NCBI RefSeq assembly: GCF_024741815.1
Contig: NZ_CP102951.1
Location: forward strand, 5,222,001 to 5,286,000
Reading direction: 5' to 3'
Origin: Pseudomonas sp. LS1212
Lineage (GTDB): Bacteria > Pseudomonadota > Gammaproteobacteria > Pseudomonadales > Pseudomonadaceae
DNA: 64,000 bases
Positions within the stretch are counted from its first letter, which is position 1. Every line of letters starts with the position of its first letter. A program made the position numbers and the translations under genes. This document shows positions 23,558 through 31,675 of the stretch, piece by piece. The notes beneath the pieces are model-generated. The model was not told the origin of the DNA. It saw only the letters and a program-made list of their open reading frames with translations, and did not search any database.

Positions 23558-24616
23558 TCAGGCAGAAGCGGCGTTATAGAACATCTCGCTGCTTTTCTGT
23601 TCGACCAGCGCCTGTTCGATCGCCGCCTGATGCACTTCATCGGCGTGCTCTTCGCGGGCTTCGGGCAGGATGCCCAGGCGCGAGAACAATTGCATGTCCT
23701 TGTCGGCCTGCGGGTTGGCGGTGGTCAGCAGTTTATCGCCGTAGAAAATCGAGTTGGCACCCGCGAAGAAGGCCAGCGCCTGCATCTGCTCGTTCATGGC
23801 CTCGCGGCCGGCGGACAGCCGTACGTGGGATTTGGGCATGAGGATACGCGCCACCGCGAGCATGCGGATGAAGTCGAACGGATCGACATCATCGGCGTTT
23901 TCCAGCGGCGTACCGGCGACCTTGACCAGCATGTTGATCGGCACCGACTCCGGGTGCTCCGGCAAGTTGGCCAACTGGATCAGCAGGCCTGCGCGGTCGT
24001 CCAGCGACTCGCCCATGCCAAGGATGCCACCCGAGCAGATTTTCATGCCGGCGTCGCGTACATAGGCCAGGGTCTGCAGGCGCTCGCCGTAGGTGCGAGT
24101 GGTGATGATGCTGCCGTAGAACTCGGGCGAGGTGTCGAGGTTGTGGTTGTAGTAATCCAGGCCTGCTTCGGCCAGGGCGACGGTCTGGTCCAGGTCGAGG
24201 CGGCCGAGGGTCATGCAGGTCTCAAGGCCCATGGCCTTGACGCCCTTGACCATCTCCAGCACGTAAGGCATGTCCTTGGCCGACGGGTGTTTCCAGGCCG
24301 CCCCCATGCAGAAGCGGGTCGAACCGATGGCCTTGGCGCGGGCAGCCTCTTCGAGGACCTTCTGCACTTCCATCAACTTTTCTTTTTCCAGGCCGGTGTT
24401 GTAGTGACCGGACTGCGGACAATATTTGCAATCTTCCGGGCAGGCACCGGTCTTGATCGACAGCAAAGTCGAAACCTGTACGCGGTTGGCGTCGAAATGC
24501 GCGCGGTGCACGGTCTGCGCCTGAAACAGCAAATCGTTGAAGGGCTGGACAAAGAGGGCTTTGACCTCGGCGAGGGTCCAGTCGTGACGCAGATTTGCAG
24601 TTGTGCTGGCGCTCAT
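23558..24616 (-). CDS. bioB: Biotin synthase
   Basis: 352 aa from the ATG at 24616. A radical SAM enzyme inserting sulfur into dethiobiotin. The 4Fe-4S motif is C59-PEDC63-KYC66, and the region GACPEDCKYCPQSGHYNTGLE is diagnostic. It is the first gene of bioB-F-H-C-D; bioA is absent from the operon, as is usual in Pseudomonas. A BirA-type operator lies about 95-130 bp upstream. Confidence 0.96.
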   Translation of the reverse strand: MSASTTANLRHDWTLAEVKALFVQPFNDLLFQAQTVHRAHFDANRVQVSTLLSIKTGACPEDCKYCPQSGHYNTGLEKEKLMEVQKVLEEAARAKAIGSTRFCMGAAWKHPSAKDMPYVLEMVKGVKAMGLETCMTLGRLDLDQTVALAEAGLDYYNHNLDTSPEFYGSIITTRTYGERLQTLAYVRDAGMKICSGGILGMGESLDDRAGLLIQLANLPEHPESVPINMLVKVAGTPLENADDVDPFDFIRMLAVARILMPKSHVRLSAGREAMNEQMQALAFFAGANSIFYGDKLLTTANPQADKDMQLFSRLGILPEAREEHADEVHQAAIEQALVEQKSSEMFYNAASA

Positions 24617-24706
24617 GGGCGATTCCTTACTTATGCTTGGACTGGCGCCAGGGGCAGGAAAGCCCACAAGCGCAACACGGATATGCGGCATATTTAAGGA
24701 AGAGCC

Positions 24707-25444
24707 ATGCGCTGTCAACCACCACTCAACAAGCTGGTTTACATCTGTACAAAAAATAACCAAGGATGTTTATTGTGCGATGAACACACCGACAACCCTT
24801 ACCCGCTCTGCGTGCCATGCGAAGCCGAGCTGCCCTGGCTGCATGACCGTTGTCAGGTCTGCGCCCTGCCCTTGCCCCTGCCGGGACTGACCTGCGGGCA
24901 ATGCAGCAAGCGTCCTCCGGCCTTTGAATTGGTTGAGGTTCCCTGGCATTACGGCTTCCCCATCGATGCGCTGATCACAAGGTTCAAGCACAACAGCCGC
25001 TGGCCGATCGGCAGGCTGCTGGCCGAGTTGCTTGGCCACTGGCTTGAACATCGATTCGATGAGGGGTTGCCACGCCCCCAACGACTGCTGCCGGTGCCCA
25101 TGGCCAGCAAGCGACTGCGCCAACGCGGCTTCAACCAGGCGGCCATGCTGGCGAACTGGTTGAGCGCGAGCCTGAAGCTTCCTTGTGACGAGCGTCTGTT
25201 GCTGCGCCCCCGCGAGACCCTCGCGCAACAGGAGCTGGACGCCAGGTCACGCAAGCGTAACCTGCGCAATGCCTTCGCCCTGGCGGACGACGCGCAGGTG
25301 AAGGGACAACACCTGGCGCTCGTCGACGATGTGCTGACCACGGGCGCCACGGCCCATGCCCTGGCGCGCCTGTTGATGGAGGCCGGTGCCAGGCGGGTCG
25401 ATGTCTACTGCCTGGCCCGTACGCCCAAACCCGGCAGCGCTTGA
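24707..25444 (+). CDS. comF: ComF family amidophosphoribosyltransferase-like protein
   Basis: 245 aa. An N-terminal zinc-finger-like region has several Cys pairs (CLLC, CVPC, CQVC, CGQC within residues 21-65). A phosphoribosyltransferase fold follows with PVPMASKRLRQRGFNQA and the PRPP loop LALVDDVLTTGATA. ComF/GntX-type proteins are linked to DNA uptake or use of DNA as nutrient in other bacteria. The ATG has AAGGA six bases upstream. The coding start lies on the biotin operator. Confidence 0.85.
   Translation: MRCQPPLNKLVYICTKNNQGCLLCDEHTDNPYPLCVPCEAELPWLHDRCQVCALPLPLPGLTCGQCSKRPPAFELVEVPWHYGFPIDALITRFKHNSRWPIGRLLAELLGHWLEHRFDEGLPRPQRLLPVPMASKRLRQRGFNQAAMLANWLSASLKLPCDERLLLRPRETLAQQELDARSRKRNLRNAFALADDAQVKGQHLALVDDVLTTGATAHALARLLMEAGARRVDVYCLARTPKPGSA
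24712..24744 (-). promoter_or_regulatory. Biotin operator (BirA box) between bioB and comF
   Basis: On the minus strand ATGTAAACC-N15-GGTTGACAG, close to the proteobacterial biotin box TTGTAAACC-N15-GGTTTACAA (three mismatches in 18 positions, correct spacing). It would give biotin-dependent repression of bioBFHCD. It overlaps codons 2-13 of the divergent comF gene, so BirA could also hinder comF expression. Confidence 0.75.
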
Positions 25445-25503
25445 CTTGACCGAGGCAGGCGGGCACTTTTCAAGGCAGACACTTCTGGATCCTGCGTCAG
25501 CCC

Positions 25504-26250
25504 ATGTCCCTGCCTGCCCTCCTGACTCAACACATCGTCCGCCGCCCGCAGCGCATTGCGCTGCTGCAGCACATCGCCGAACAAGGCTCGATCACCCGCG
25601 CCGCAAAAAGTGCAGGCCTGAGCTACAAGGCTGCCTGGGATGCCATTGAGGAACTGAACAACCTGTCGAATAAACCGCTGGTCGAGCGCAGCGTCGGGGG
25701 CCGTGGCGGCGGTGGCGCCAGGCTTTCGGCCGAAGGTGAGCGGGTGCTGAGGCTGTATCAGCGTCTGCAGGCATTGCAGACGCAAATACTCGAAGCCACC
25801 GAAGAAGCCGGCGACCTGGATCTGCTCGGTCGCTTGATGCTGCGAACCAGCGCCCGCAATCAACTGCATGGCCGGATCAGCGCAATCACCCCCCACGGCC
25901 GCAATGATCAGGTCAGGCTGGAGCTGGCGCAGGGGTTGGCCATCGAGGCGCAGATTACTCATCAGAGCACCTTGCGGCTGGAGCTCGAAATCGGTACCCA
26001 GGTGGTCGCGCTGATCAAGGCCGGCTGGTTGGAGTTGCTCGCGGCCGATGATGCCGCCAGCCCCGGCAACAACTGTTTGAGTGGGCGGGTGGAGGAGATT
26101 CTCGATGACGACGAAGGGCCCAGTGAGGTACGTATTGGCCTGGCCAATGGGCAGACATTGTGCGCGGTGAGCTCGCGGCGGTTGCAGGTGGGCGATGAGG
26201 TGAAGGTGCAGTTTGCTCCGTCCTACGTGTTGCTCGGGATTCCTGTTTAG
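25504..26250 (+). CDS. ModE-like molybdate-responsive regulator
   Basis: 248 aa. An N-terminal winged HTH of the LysR/ModE type (about 15-80, GSITRAAKSAGLSYKAAWDAIEELNNLS) is followed by two MOP/TOBE ligand-binding repeats. The first has SARNQLHGRISAIT (about 118-180) and the second NNCLSGRVEEILDDDEGPSEVRIGL (about 192-245), the full ModE architecture. No modABC transport genes are in the window, so its targets are elsewhere. It starts 59 bases after comF. Confidence 0.88.
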   Translation: MSLPALLTQHIVRRPQRIALLQHIAEQGSITRAAKSAGLSYKAAWDAIEELNNLSNKPLVERSVGGRGGGGARLSAEGERVLRLYQRLQALQTQILEATEEAGDLDLLGRLMLRTSARNQLHGRISAITPHGRNDQVRLELAQGLAIEAQITHQSTLRLELEIGTQVVALIKAGWLELLAADDAASPGNNCLSGRVEEILDDDEGPSEVRIGLANGQTLCAVSSRRLQVGDEVKVQFAPSYVLLGIPV

Positions 26251-26266
26251 TAGCTGATGGCCCTAT

Positions 26267-26337
26267 CGCTGGCAAGCCAGTTCCTACAGAGTTTGCGCAA
26301 GACTCTGTAGGAGCTGGCTTGCCAGCGATAAGGCCAT
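26267..26337. repeat. REPIN, family 2 (tcgctggcaagccagc)
   Basis: A long palindrome: ATGGCC-TATCGCTGGCAAGCCAG...TAC and its inverted copy, arms of over 30 bp around a 9-nt loop, downstream of the ModE-like gene. The same core appears at 38851-38957, 48229-48297, 56278-56369 and 59168-59238. Confidence 0.9.
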
Positions 26338-26415
26338 AACAGACAACACAAGAACTGCCATCTAACCGTCACACTTGCCGACTAAGGTGACTGCCAAAAC
26401 CGCAGGGAGCCTGGC

Positions 26416-28317
26416 ATGAACCTACTAGAAAACAACCAACCCACCGACCTCGAACAGATGGTCGGCCTCAGCCGCCGAAGCTTTATCAGTGCAGGCGCCC
26501 TCTGCGGCGCGGCCATGTTCATGGGCGGCAGCCTGCTCAGTCGCAGCGTGCTGGCAGCCAGCACCGGCGAGGTGTCCAGCCAGTTGCTGGGTTTCCAGGG
26601 GATTGCCGCCGCCACCGGCGACACCATCAGCCTGCCGCCCGGCTATAAGGCTTCGGTGCTGATCAGCTGGGGCCAACCGCTGCATCAGGACGGTCCGGCC
26701 TTCGACCCCAGCGGCAATGGCAGCGCCAAAGCCCATGAGCAACAATTCGGCGACAACAATGACGGCATGAGTCTGTTCCCCTTCCCCGGCGACAACAACC
26801 GGGCACTCATGGCCATCAACAACGAATACACCAACTATCGCTATCTGTTTGCCCACGGCGGCCAGCCGACGTCCGCCGAAGAGGTCCACAAGGCCCAGGC
26901 CAGCGAGGGCGTCTCGGTCATCGAGGTGCGGCGCAACAACGGTCAATGGCAGTTCGTCCAGGGCTCGCGCTACAACCGCAGGATTCATGGCAATACCCCA
27001 ATCCGGGTCAGCGGGCCGGCGGCCGGCGATGACTTGCTCAAGACCAGCGCCGACAAGAGCGGCACCCAGGTTCTGGGCACTTTCCAGAACTGCGCCAACG
27101 GCATGACCCCGTGGGGTACTTACCTGACGTGCGAAGAAAACTTCACCGATTGTTTTGGCAGCAGCAACCCGGCACAGGTTTTCGATGCCGCACAGACGCG
27201 CTATGGCGCCTCGGTCGCCAGCAAGGAAATCGGCTGGCATCACCATGATCCGCGCTTCGACCTGGCCAGCAATCCGAACGAACTGAACCGCCATGGCTGG
27301 GTGGTGGAGATCGATCCGTTCGACCCGCAATCCAGGCCCGTCAAGCGTACCGCCCTGGGTCGCTTCAAACATGAAAACGCCGCGCTGGCCGAAACCCGCG
27401 ACGGCCGGGCCGTGGTGTACATGGGCGATGATGAACGCGGAGAATTCATCTACAAGTTCATCAGCCGCGACCGCATCGACCACTCCAATCCCAAGGCCAA
27501 CCGCGATCTACTCGACCATGGCACGTTATACGTGGCGCGCTTCGATGCCGGCGACGGCCACCCCGGCCAGCCAAAGGGGCAGGGCCAGTGGCTGGAACTG
27601 ACCCACGGCAAACACGGGCTCGACGCCGGCAACGGCTTTGCCAGCCAGGCCCAGGTGCTGATCAATGCCCGGCTGGCCGCCAGCGTCATGCACGCTACGC
27701 GCATGGACCGCCCCGAATGGATCGTGGTCAGCCCCAAGGACGGACAGGTTTATTGCACCCTTACCAACAACGTCAAACGCGGTGAAGACGGCCAACCGGT
27801 GGGCGGCCCCAACCCTCGCGAGAAAAACCTCTATGGGCAGATCCTGCGCTGGCGCGAGAGTGGCGACGATCATGCGGCCATGACCTTTGGCTGGGACCTG
27901 TTCCTGATCGCCGGCAACCCTGGCGTGCACCCCGGCAAGCCGAAGGGTGGCTCGGCCAACATCACCCCGCAAAACATGTTCAACAGTCCCGATGGCCTGG
28001 GCTTCGACAAGGACGGCCGGCTCTGGATACAGACCGACGGCGACGCCAGCAACACCGGTGACTTCGCCGGCATGGGCAACAACCAGATGCTCTGCGCAGA
28101 CCCTGCGACCGGCGAGATCCGCCGTTTCATGGTCGGCCCCGTGGGTTGCGAAGTCACCGGCATCAGCTTCGCGCCGGATCAACGCACTGTGTTCGTGGGC
28201 ATTCAGCATCCCGGCGAGAGCGGCGGTTCGACCTTTCCCGAGCACTTGCCAAACGGCAAGCCGCGTTCGTCGGTGATTGCGATCAGCCGGGAGGATGGTG
28301 GGGTCATCGGTAGCTAA
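26416..28317 (+). CDS. PhoX-family (DUF839) phosphatase-like protein, Tat-exported
   Basis: 633 aa. A twin-arginine signal (SRRSFISAG, residues 19-27, then a hydrophobic stretch to about 50, cleavage near VLAAS) sends the folded protein to the periplasm. The rest matches the DUF839/PhoX beta-propeller: NNEYTNYRYLF, TPWGTYLTCEENF, GDDERGEFIYKF, PEWIVVSPKDGQVYCTLTNN and GLGFDKDGRLWIQTDG. PhoX enzymes use Ca/Fe to hydrolyse phosphate esters. DUF839 members without proven phosphatase activity exist, so substrate and activity are open. No Pho box was recognised. Confidence 0.85.
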   Translation: MNLLENNQPTDLEQMVGLSRRSFISAGALCGAAMFMGGSLLSRSVLAASTGEVSSQLLGFQGIAAATGDTISLPPGYKASVLISWGQPLHQDGPAFDPSGNGSAKAHEQQFGDNNDGMSLFPFPGDNNRALMAINNEYTNYRYLFAHGGQPTSAEEVHKAQASEGVSVIEVRRNNGQWQFVQGSRYNRRIHGNTPIRVSGPAAGDDLLKTSADKSGTQVLGTFQNCANGMTPWGTYLTCEENFTDCFGSSNPAQVFDAAQTRYGASVASKEIGWHHHDPRFDLASNPNELNRHGWVVEIDPFDPQSRPVKRTALGRFKHENAALAETRDGRAVVYMGDDERGEFIYKFISRDRIDHSNPKANRDLLDHGTLYVARFDAGDGHPGQPKGQGQWLELTHGKHGLDAGNGFASQAQVLINARLAASVMHATRMDRPEWIVVSPKDGQVYCTLTNNVKRGEDGQPVGGPNPREKNLYGQILRWRESGDDHAAMTFGWDLFLIAGNPGVHPGKPKGGSANITPQNMFNSPDGLGFDKDGRLWIQTDGDASNTGDFAGMGNNQMLCADPATGEIRRFMVGPVGCEVTGISFAPDQRTVFVGIQHPGESGGSTFPEHLPNGKPRSSVIAISREDGGVIGS

Positions 28318-28342
28318 ACAATCCCCGGCTCACCACGTAACC

Positions 28343-28464
28343 TGTAGCCGCTGCCGCCAGGCTGCGCTGGAGCCCCGCAGGGGCTCCCCGGCGATCTCGA
28401 GATCCTGCGCCTGCTTCGCACGCGAGCTGGTGCGCCACTGCGACAGCCTTCGGCAGCGGCTACA
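28343..28464. repeat. Paired REP-type element, family 1
   Basis: TGTAGCCGCTGCCGCC and GGCAGCGGCTACA face each other over 122 bp, enclosing shorter palindromes (GAGCCCC-GCA-GGGGCTC, ATCTCGAGAT). It occupies most of the gap between the PhoX-like gene and srkA. Confidence 0.8.
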
Positions 28465-28552
28465 GGGTACAAACGCAGCAACTCCTATACCGCAGCCATC
28501 TGCGCTACCATGGGTAGCCGGACGCGGCAGCCTGCCGCGCGCAGGAGTGAGC

Positions 28553-29527
28553 ATGTCCCACCCTTTTGAAACACTGACCCCCGATCTGGTTCTCGATGCC
28601 GTCGAAAGCATCGGCTTTCTCAGCGATGCCCGGGTAATGGCCCTCAACAGCTACGAGAACCGCGTCTATCAGGTCGGCATCGAAGACGCCGAGCCACTGA
28701 TCGCCAAGTTCTATCGGCCCGGTCGCTGGACCAACGAAGCCATCCTCGAAGAGCACGCCTTCACCGCCGAACTGGCCGAGTGCGAGGTGCCGGTGGTCGC
28801 CCCCCTGATCCACAACGACGCCACCCTGTTTGAACACGAAGGCTTTCGCTTCACCCTGTTTCCAAGACGTGGCGGTCGTGCCCCGGAACCTGGCAACCTG
28901 GATCAGCTTTATCGTCTTGGACAATTGCTCGGCCGCCTGCATGCGGTAGGCTCGACCCGGCCTTTCGCACACCGCGAAGCCCTGGGCGTACAGAACTTCG
29001 GCCACGATTCGCTGAACACCTTGCTCGAAGGCGACTTCGTACCGCGCAGCCTGCTGCCGGCCTATGAATCGGTGGCGCGCGACTTGCTCAAGCGCGTCGA
29101 AGAAATTTACAAAGCCACCCCGCACCAGAACATCCGCATGCACGGCGATTGCCACCCCGGCAACATGATGTGTCGTGACGACGTGTTCCATATCGTCGAC
29201 CTGGACGACTGTCGCATGGGGCCTGCGGTACAGGACCTGTGGATGATGCTTGCCGGTGATCGCCAGGAATGCCTCAGCCAGTTGTCCGAACTGATGGATG
29301 GCTACAGCGAGTTCCATGATTTCAACCCGCGCGAACTGGCCCTGATCGAACCCTTGCGCGCGCTGCGCCTGATGCACTACAGCGCCTGGCTGGCACGCCG
29401 CTGGGATGACCCGGCATTCCCGCGCAGCTTCACCTGGTTCGGTACCGAACGCTATTGGGGCGACCAGGTGCTGGCGTTGCGCGAACAACTGGCGGCCCTC
29501 AACGAAGAACCATTGAAGCTGTTCTGA
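28553..29527 (+). CDS. srkA: Stress-response Ser/Thr kinase SrkA-like (YihE/RdoA)
   Basis: 324 aa from the ATG at 28553 (GGAG eight bases upstream). An atypical kinase of the APH fold. The catalytic HGDCHPGNMM (H-x-D-x-x-x-x-N) and IVDLDDCRMG (metal-binding D) motifs are intact near residues 200-226. NRVYQVGIEDAEPLIAKFYRPGRW carries the ATP-site lysine. In E. coli the homologue counters stress-induced cell death. It stands alone here rather than before dsbA. Confidence 0.88.
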   Translation: MSHPFETLTPDLVLDAVESIGFLSDARVMALNSYENRVYQVGIEDAEPLIAKFYRPGRWTNEAILEEHAFTAELAECEVPVVAPLIHNDATLFEHEGFRFTLFPRRGGRAPEPGNLDQLYRLGQLLGRLHAVGSTRPFAHREALGVQNFGHDSLNTLLEGDFVPRSLLPAYESVARDLLKRVEEIYKATPHQNIRMHGDCHPGNMMCRDDVFHIVDLDDCRMGPAVQDLWMMLAGDRQECLSQLSELMDGYSEFHDFNPRELALIEPLRALRLMHYSAWLARRWDDPAFPRSFTWFGTERYWGDQVLALREQLAALNEEPLKLF

Positions 29528-29621
29528 GTCTCCAGAACAGCCGTAACGGTCACAGACAAGAACCACCAGCCTGCCTACAATACGCTGTATTTTTAGTTAG
29601 CTGCCTAAGCAAGGATTCTGC

Positions 29622-30509
29622 ATGCAAGCCGCCAACCCGCGTCGCGGGTATATCCTGGGCCTTACCGCCTATATCATCTGGGGACTCTTCCCACTTTACT
29701 TCAAAGCCATCGCGGCGGTGCCGGCGGTGGAAATCATCGTCCACCGCGTACTGTGGTCGGCACTGTTCGGTTCGGTGCTGTTACTGTTCTGGAAGCATCC
29801 CGGCTGGTGGCGTGAACTGCGCGACAACCCACGGCGGTTGGCGATCCTGACCCTGAGCGGTACCCTGATCGCCAGCAACTGGCTGGTATACGTCTGGGCA
29901 GTGAATAATGGGCGCATGCTCGAGGCCAGCCTGGGCTACTACATCAACCCGTTGGTCAACGTCCTGCTTGGCATGTTGCTGCTGGGTGAACGCCTGCGGC
30001 GCCTGCAATGGGTGGCGGTTGCCTTGGCTGCTATCGGCGTGGCACAGCAGGTCTGGCAGGTTGGCAGCCTGCCCTGGGTTTCGCTGGTGCTGGCGCTGAC
30101 CTTCGGCTTCTACGGCTTGATTCGCAAGCAGGCACCGGTCGCGGCGCTGCCCGGGCTGGTGGTGGAAACCTGGTTGCTGGTGCCCCTGGCCATTGGCTGG
30201 TTGCTGTTCAATCCCTTGGCTCACAGCGCGCAGGCCAGTTTCTACACCGATACACAAGCGCTGTGGCTGATCGCGGCGGGGCCGATTACGCTGGTACCGC
30301 TGGTCTGCTTCAACGCTGCCGCCCGGCATCTGCCGTATACGACACTAGGCTTCCTGCAATACCTGGCACCGACACTGGTGTTGCTGCAGGCTGTGCTGCT
30401 TTTTGATGAGCATCTGGCGTCCAGCACCCTGGTCGCCTTCATGTTCATCTGGGCGGGCCTTGCCCTTTATAGCGTCGATGCGTGGGTAAGTTTGCGTCGC
30501 CGCAGATGA
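29622..30509 (+). CDS. rarD: RarD-like EamA-family inner-membrane permease
   Basis: 295 aa with ten predicted hydrophobic helices and two EamA repeats. The N-terminus RRGYILGLTAYIIWGLFPLYFKAI and VEIIVHRVLWS are characteristic of RarD (chloramphenicol-sensitive protein family). Substrate unknown. Starts 94 bases after srkA, with AAGGA upstream of the ATG. Confidence 0.88.
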   Translation: MQAANPRRGYILGLTAYIIWGLFPLYFKAIAAVPAVEIIVHRVLWSALFGSVLLLFWKHPGWWRELRDNPRRLAILTLSGTLIASNWLVYVWAVNNGRMLEASLGYYINPLVNVLLGMLLLGERLRRLQWVAVALAAIGVAQQVWQVGSLPWVSLVLALTFGFYGLIRKQAPVAALPGLVVETWLLVPLAIGWLLFNPLAHSAQASFYTDTQALWLIAAGPITLVPLVCFNAAARHLPYTTLGFLQYLAPTLVLLQAVLLFDEHLASSTLVAFMFIWAGLALYSVDAWVSLRRRR

Positions 30510-30528
30510 TCAAAAAACGTACAACACC

Positions 30529-30607
30529 CTGCAGGCCACGATAATCGTGGCCTGCAGAGGTGTCTCCCAAGGTTATCCACAGCTTGATCCACGCAGTTTG
30601 TGCACAA
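30529..30607 (+). repeat. Composite hairpin/DnaA-box element, copy A
   Basis: A perfect 12-bp hairpin CTGCAGGCCACG-ATAAT-CGTGGCCTGCAG (30529-30557) is followed by a 15-nt spacer, the exact DnaA-box 9-mer in TTATCCACAG (30573-30582), 15 nt, and TTGTGCACAAG (30598-30608). The same arrangement with identical spacings occurs at 62489-62567. A second DnaA-box 9-mer lies at 30685-30693. The hairpin may also terminate the rarD or gcvR-like transcripts. Confidence 0.7.
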
Positions 30608-30723
30608 GCCCTTGAAATTGCTCGTTTTTTGCTCATATCTCGGAAAGCCGCAGCCGGCGTGCAGTTGAGCCAGGGCTCCCCAGCTTATCCACAGGCACAT
30701 CCAAGTTAATAAGGGATAACTTG

Positions 30724-31245
30724 TTACTGCGGTTCGGTACGCAGCACCAACTCGACCATCAGATCATCGGCAAGCTCTTCCAGGCGCGCCTGCAATTGCT
30801 CCAGCGGCAAGGTCAATGGCACCGCGAGAATCGCATCGGCGTGAAACAGCGGCTCACTGCTCATCGGTGCCGGGCGAACATCGGTGGTCAATCGTTCGAG
30901 GTTCACGCCCTGCTCACTCAACACCCGGGTGATTTCGCGCACGATACCTGGCCGGTCATTGCCGACCAGTTCCATGGCGATCGGTTTCCAGGTGCAGGAC
31001 GACTCCATGCCAATATCGGAGATCACTACGCGTATCCCTTGCGCCTTTAACTTTTCCAAGGCATCGACCAGTTCGTCATAGGACTCGGCCGCCACGGCCA
31101 CCCGCACGATTCCGGCGAACTGACCGGCCATGCGCGAAATGCGGCTCTCCATCCAGTTGCCGTTATGCTCGGCGATGCACTGTGCAATCCGTTCGACCTG
31201 CCCGGCTTTGTCCGGGGCAAAAACTGTCAATACCAAATCATCCAC
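30724..31245 (-). CDS. GcvR-like glycine-cleavage transcriptional repressor (two ACT domains)
   Basis: 173 aa from a GTG at 31245 (VDDLVLTVFAPDKAG); longer in-frame starts have no RBS or similarity. Two ACT domains (about 4-80 and 88-165), each opening with the D-K/R-P-G loop (APDKAGQVERIA; GNDRPGIVREI). GcvR acts by binding GcvA, or glycine, rather than DNA. The target gcv genes are not in this window, but the sarcosine/serine/glycine block 15 kb away shares the pathway. Confidence 0.82.
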   Translation of the reverse strand: MDDLVLTVFAPDKAGQVERIAQCIAEHNGNWMESRISRMAGQFAGIVRVAVAAESYDELVDALEKLKAQGIRVVISDIGMESSCTWKPIAMELVGNDRPGIVREITRVLSEQGVNLERLTTDVRPAPMSSEPLFHADAILAVPLTLPLEQLQARLEELADDLMVELVLRTEPQ

Positions 31246-31675
31246 GCTGCAGCCCTCGCTTGTTGCCAGCGGCAAATACGCCGGGGATCGAGAAAGTATA
31301 GGCAAGGCGCGGCAACCTGCCGCAGGCGCTCGGAAAGATAAATCGTGTACTGTTTTAAGATTTATCTGGAACAATCCCCCGCTTTTTTGAGAACATACCA
31401 CTCCCCAGCGTGACCGAAGAGCTCATGCCGGTCGCGGAACGACGTATTTAGTCTAATTTTCACAACCGCACCTCATCATGTAGTATGCCGCAGCGCGGAC
31501 TACATAATGTTGCATCGATGTCTGCCAAGGCGCCTGTGAAAACATGGAAACCCCGCCAGCACGCGCTGGCTGGCAAGCCCAGCCGCCCGCGAGGGCATGT
31601 TCTGGTACCGTGTTTAGAGAAGCGCTACAGGCTTTAAATAGAAGAGCTGAATAGCTGAGCAGAGTGAGGCAAGCA
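31246..31675. other. Divergent intergenic region between gcvR-like gene and glcB
   Basis: 430 bp without a convincing ORF. It must hold the promoters of both genes. The only strong symmetric element is the ATGTAGT/ACTACAT pair (separate entry). A GC-rich imperfect hairpin (CGCGCTGGCTGGCAAGCCCAGC, about 31562-31583) resembles a decayed REP sequence. Confidence 0.5.
31478..31505. promoter_or_regulatory. Inverted repeat upstream of glcB (candidate operator)
   Basis: ATGTAGT and ACTACAT, perfect 7-bp arms with a 14-bp centre, so the half-sites are two helical turns apart. Sites of the TGTAGT/ACTACA type are bound by RpiR-family carbon regulators (RccR, HexR) in Pseudomonas, and glyoxylate-shunt genes are known targets. 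The spacing here is wider than I expect for those proteins, so the assignment is tentative. Confidence 0.4.

Noticed and set aside
24707..24783. Shorter comF start to avoid the biotin operator
   Set aside because: The ATG at 24707 has the best RBS and later starts would cut into the cysteine-rich N-terminus.
31562..31583. Additional REPIN upstream of glcB
   Set aside because: Only a degenerate single arm resembling GCTGGCAAGC; no paired copy.
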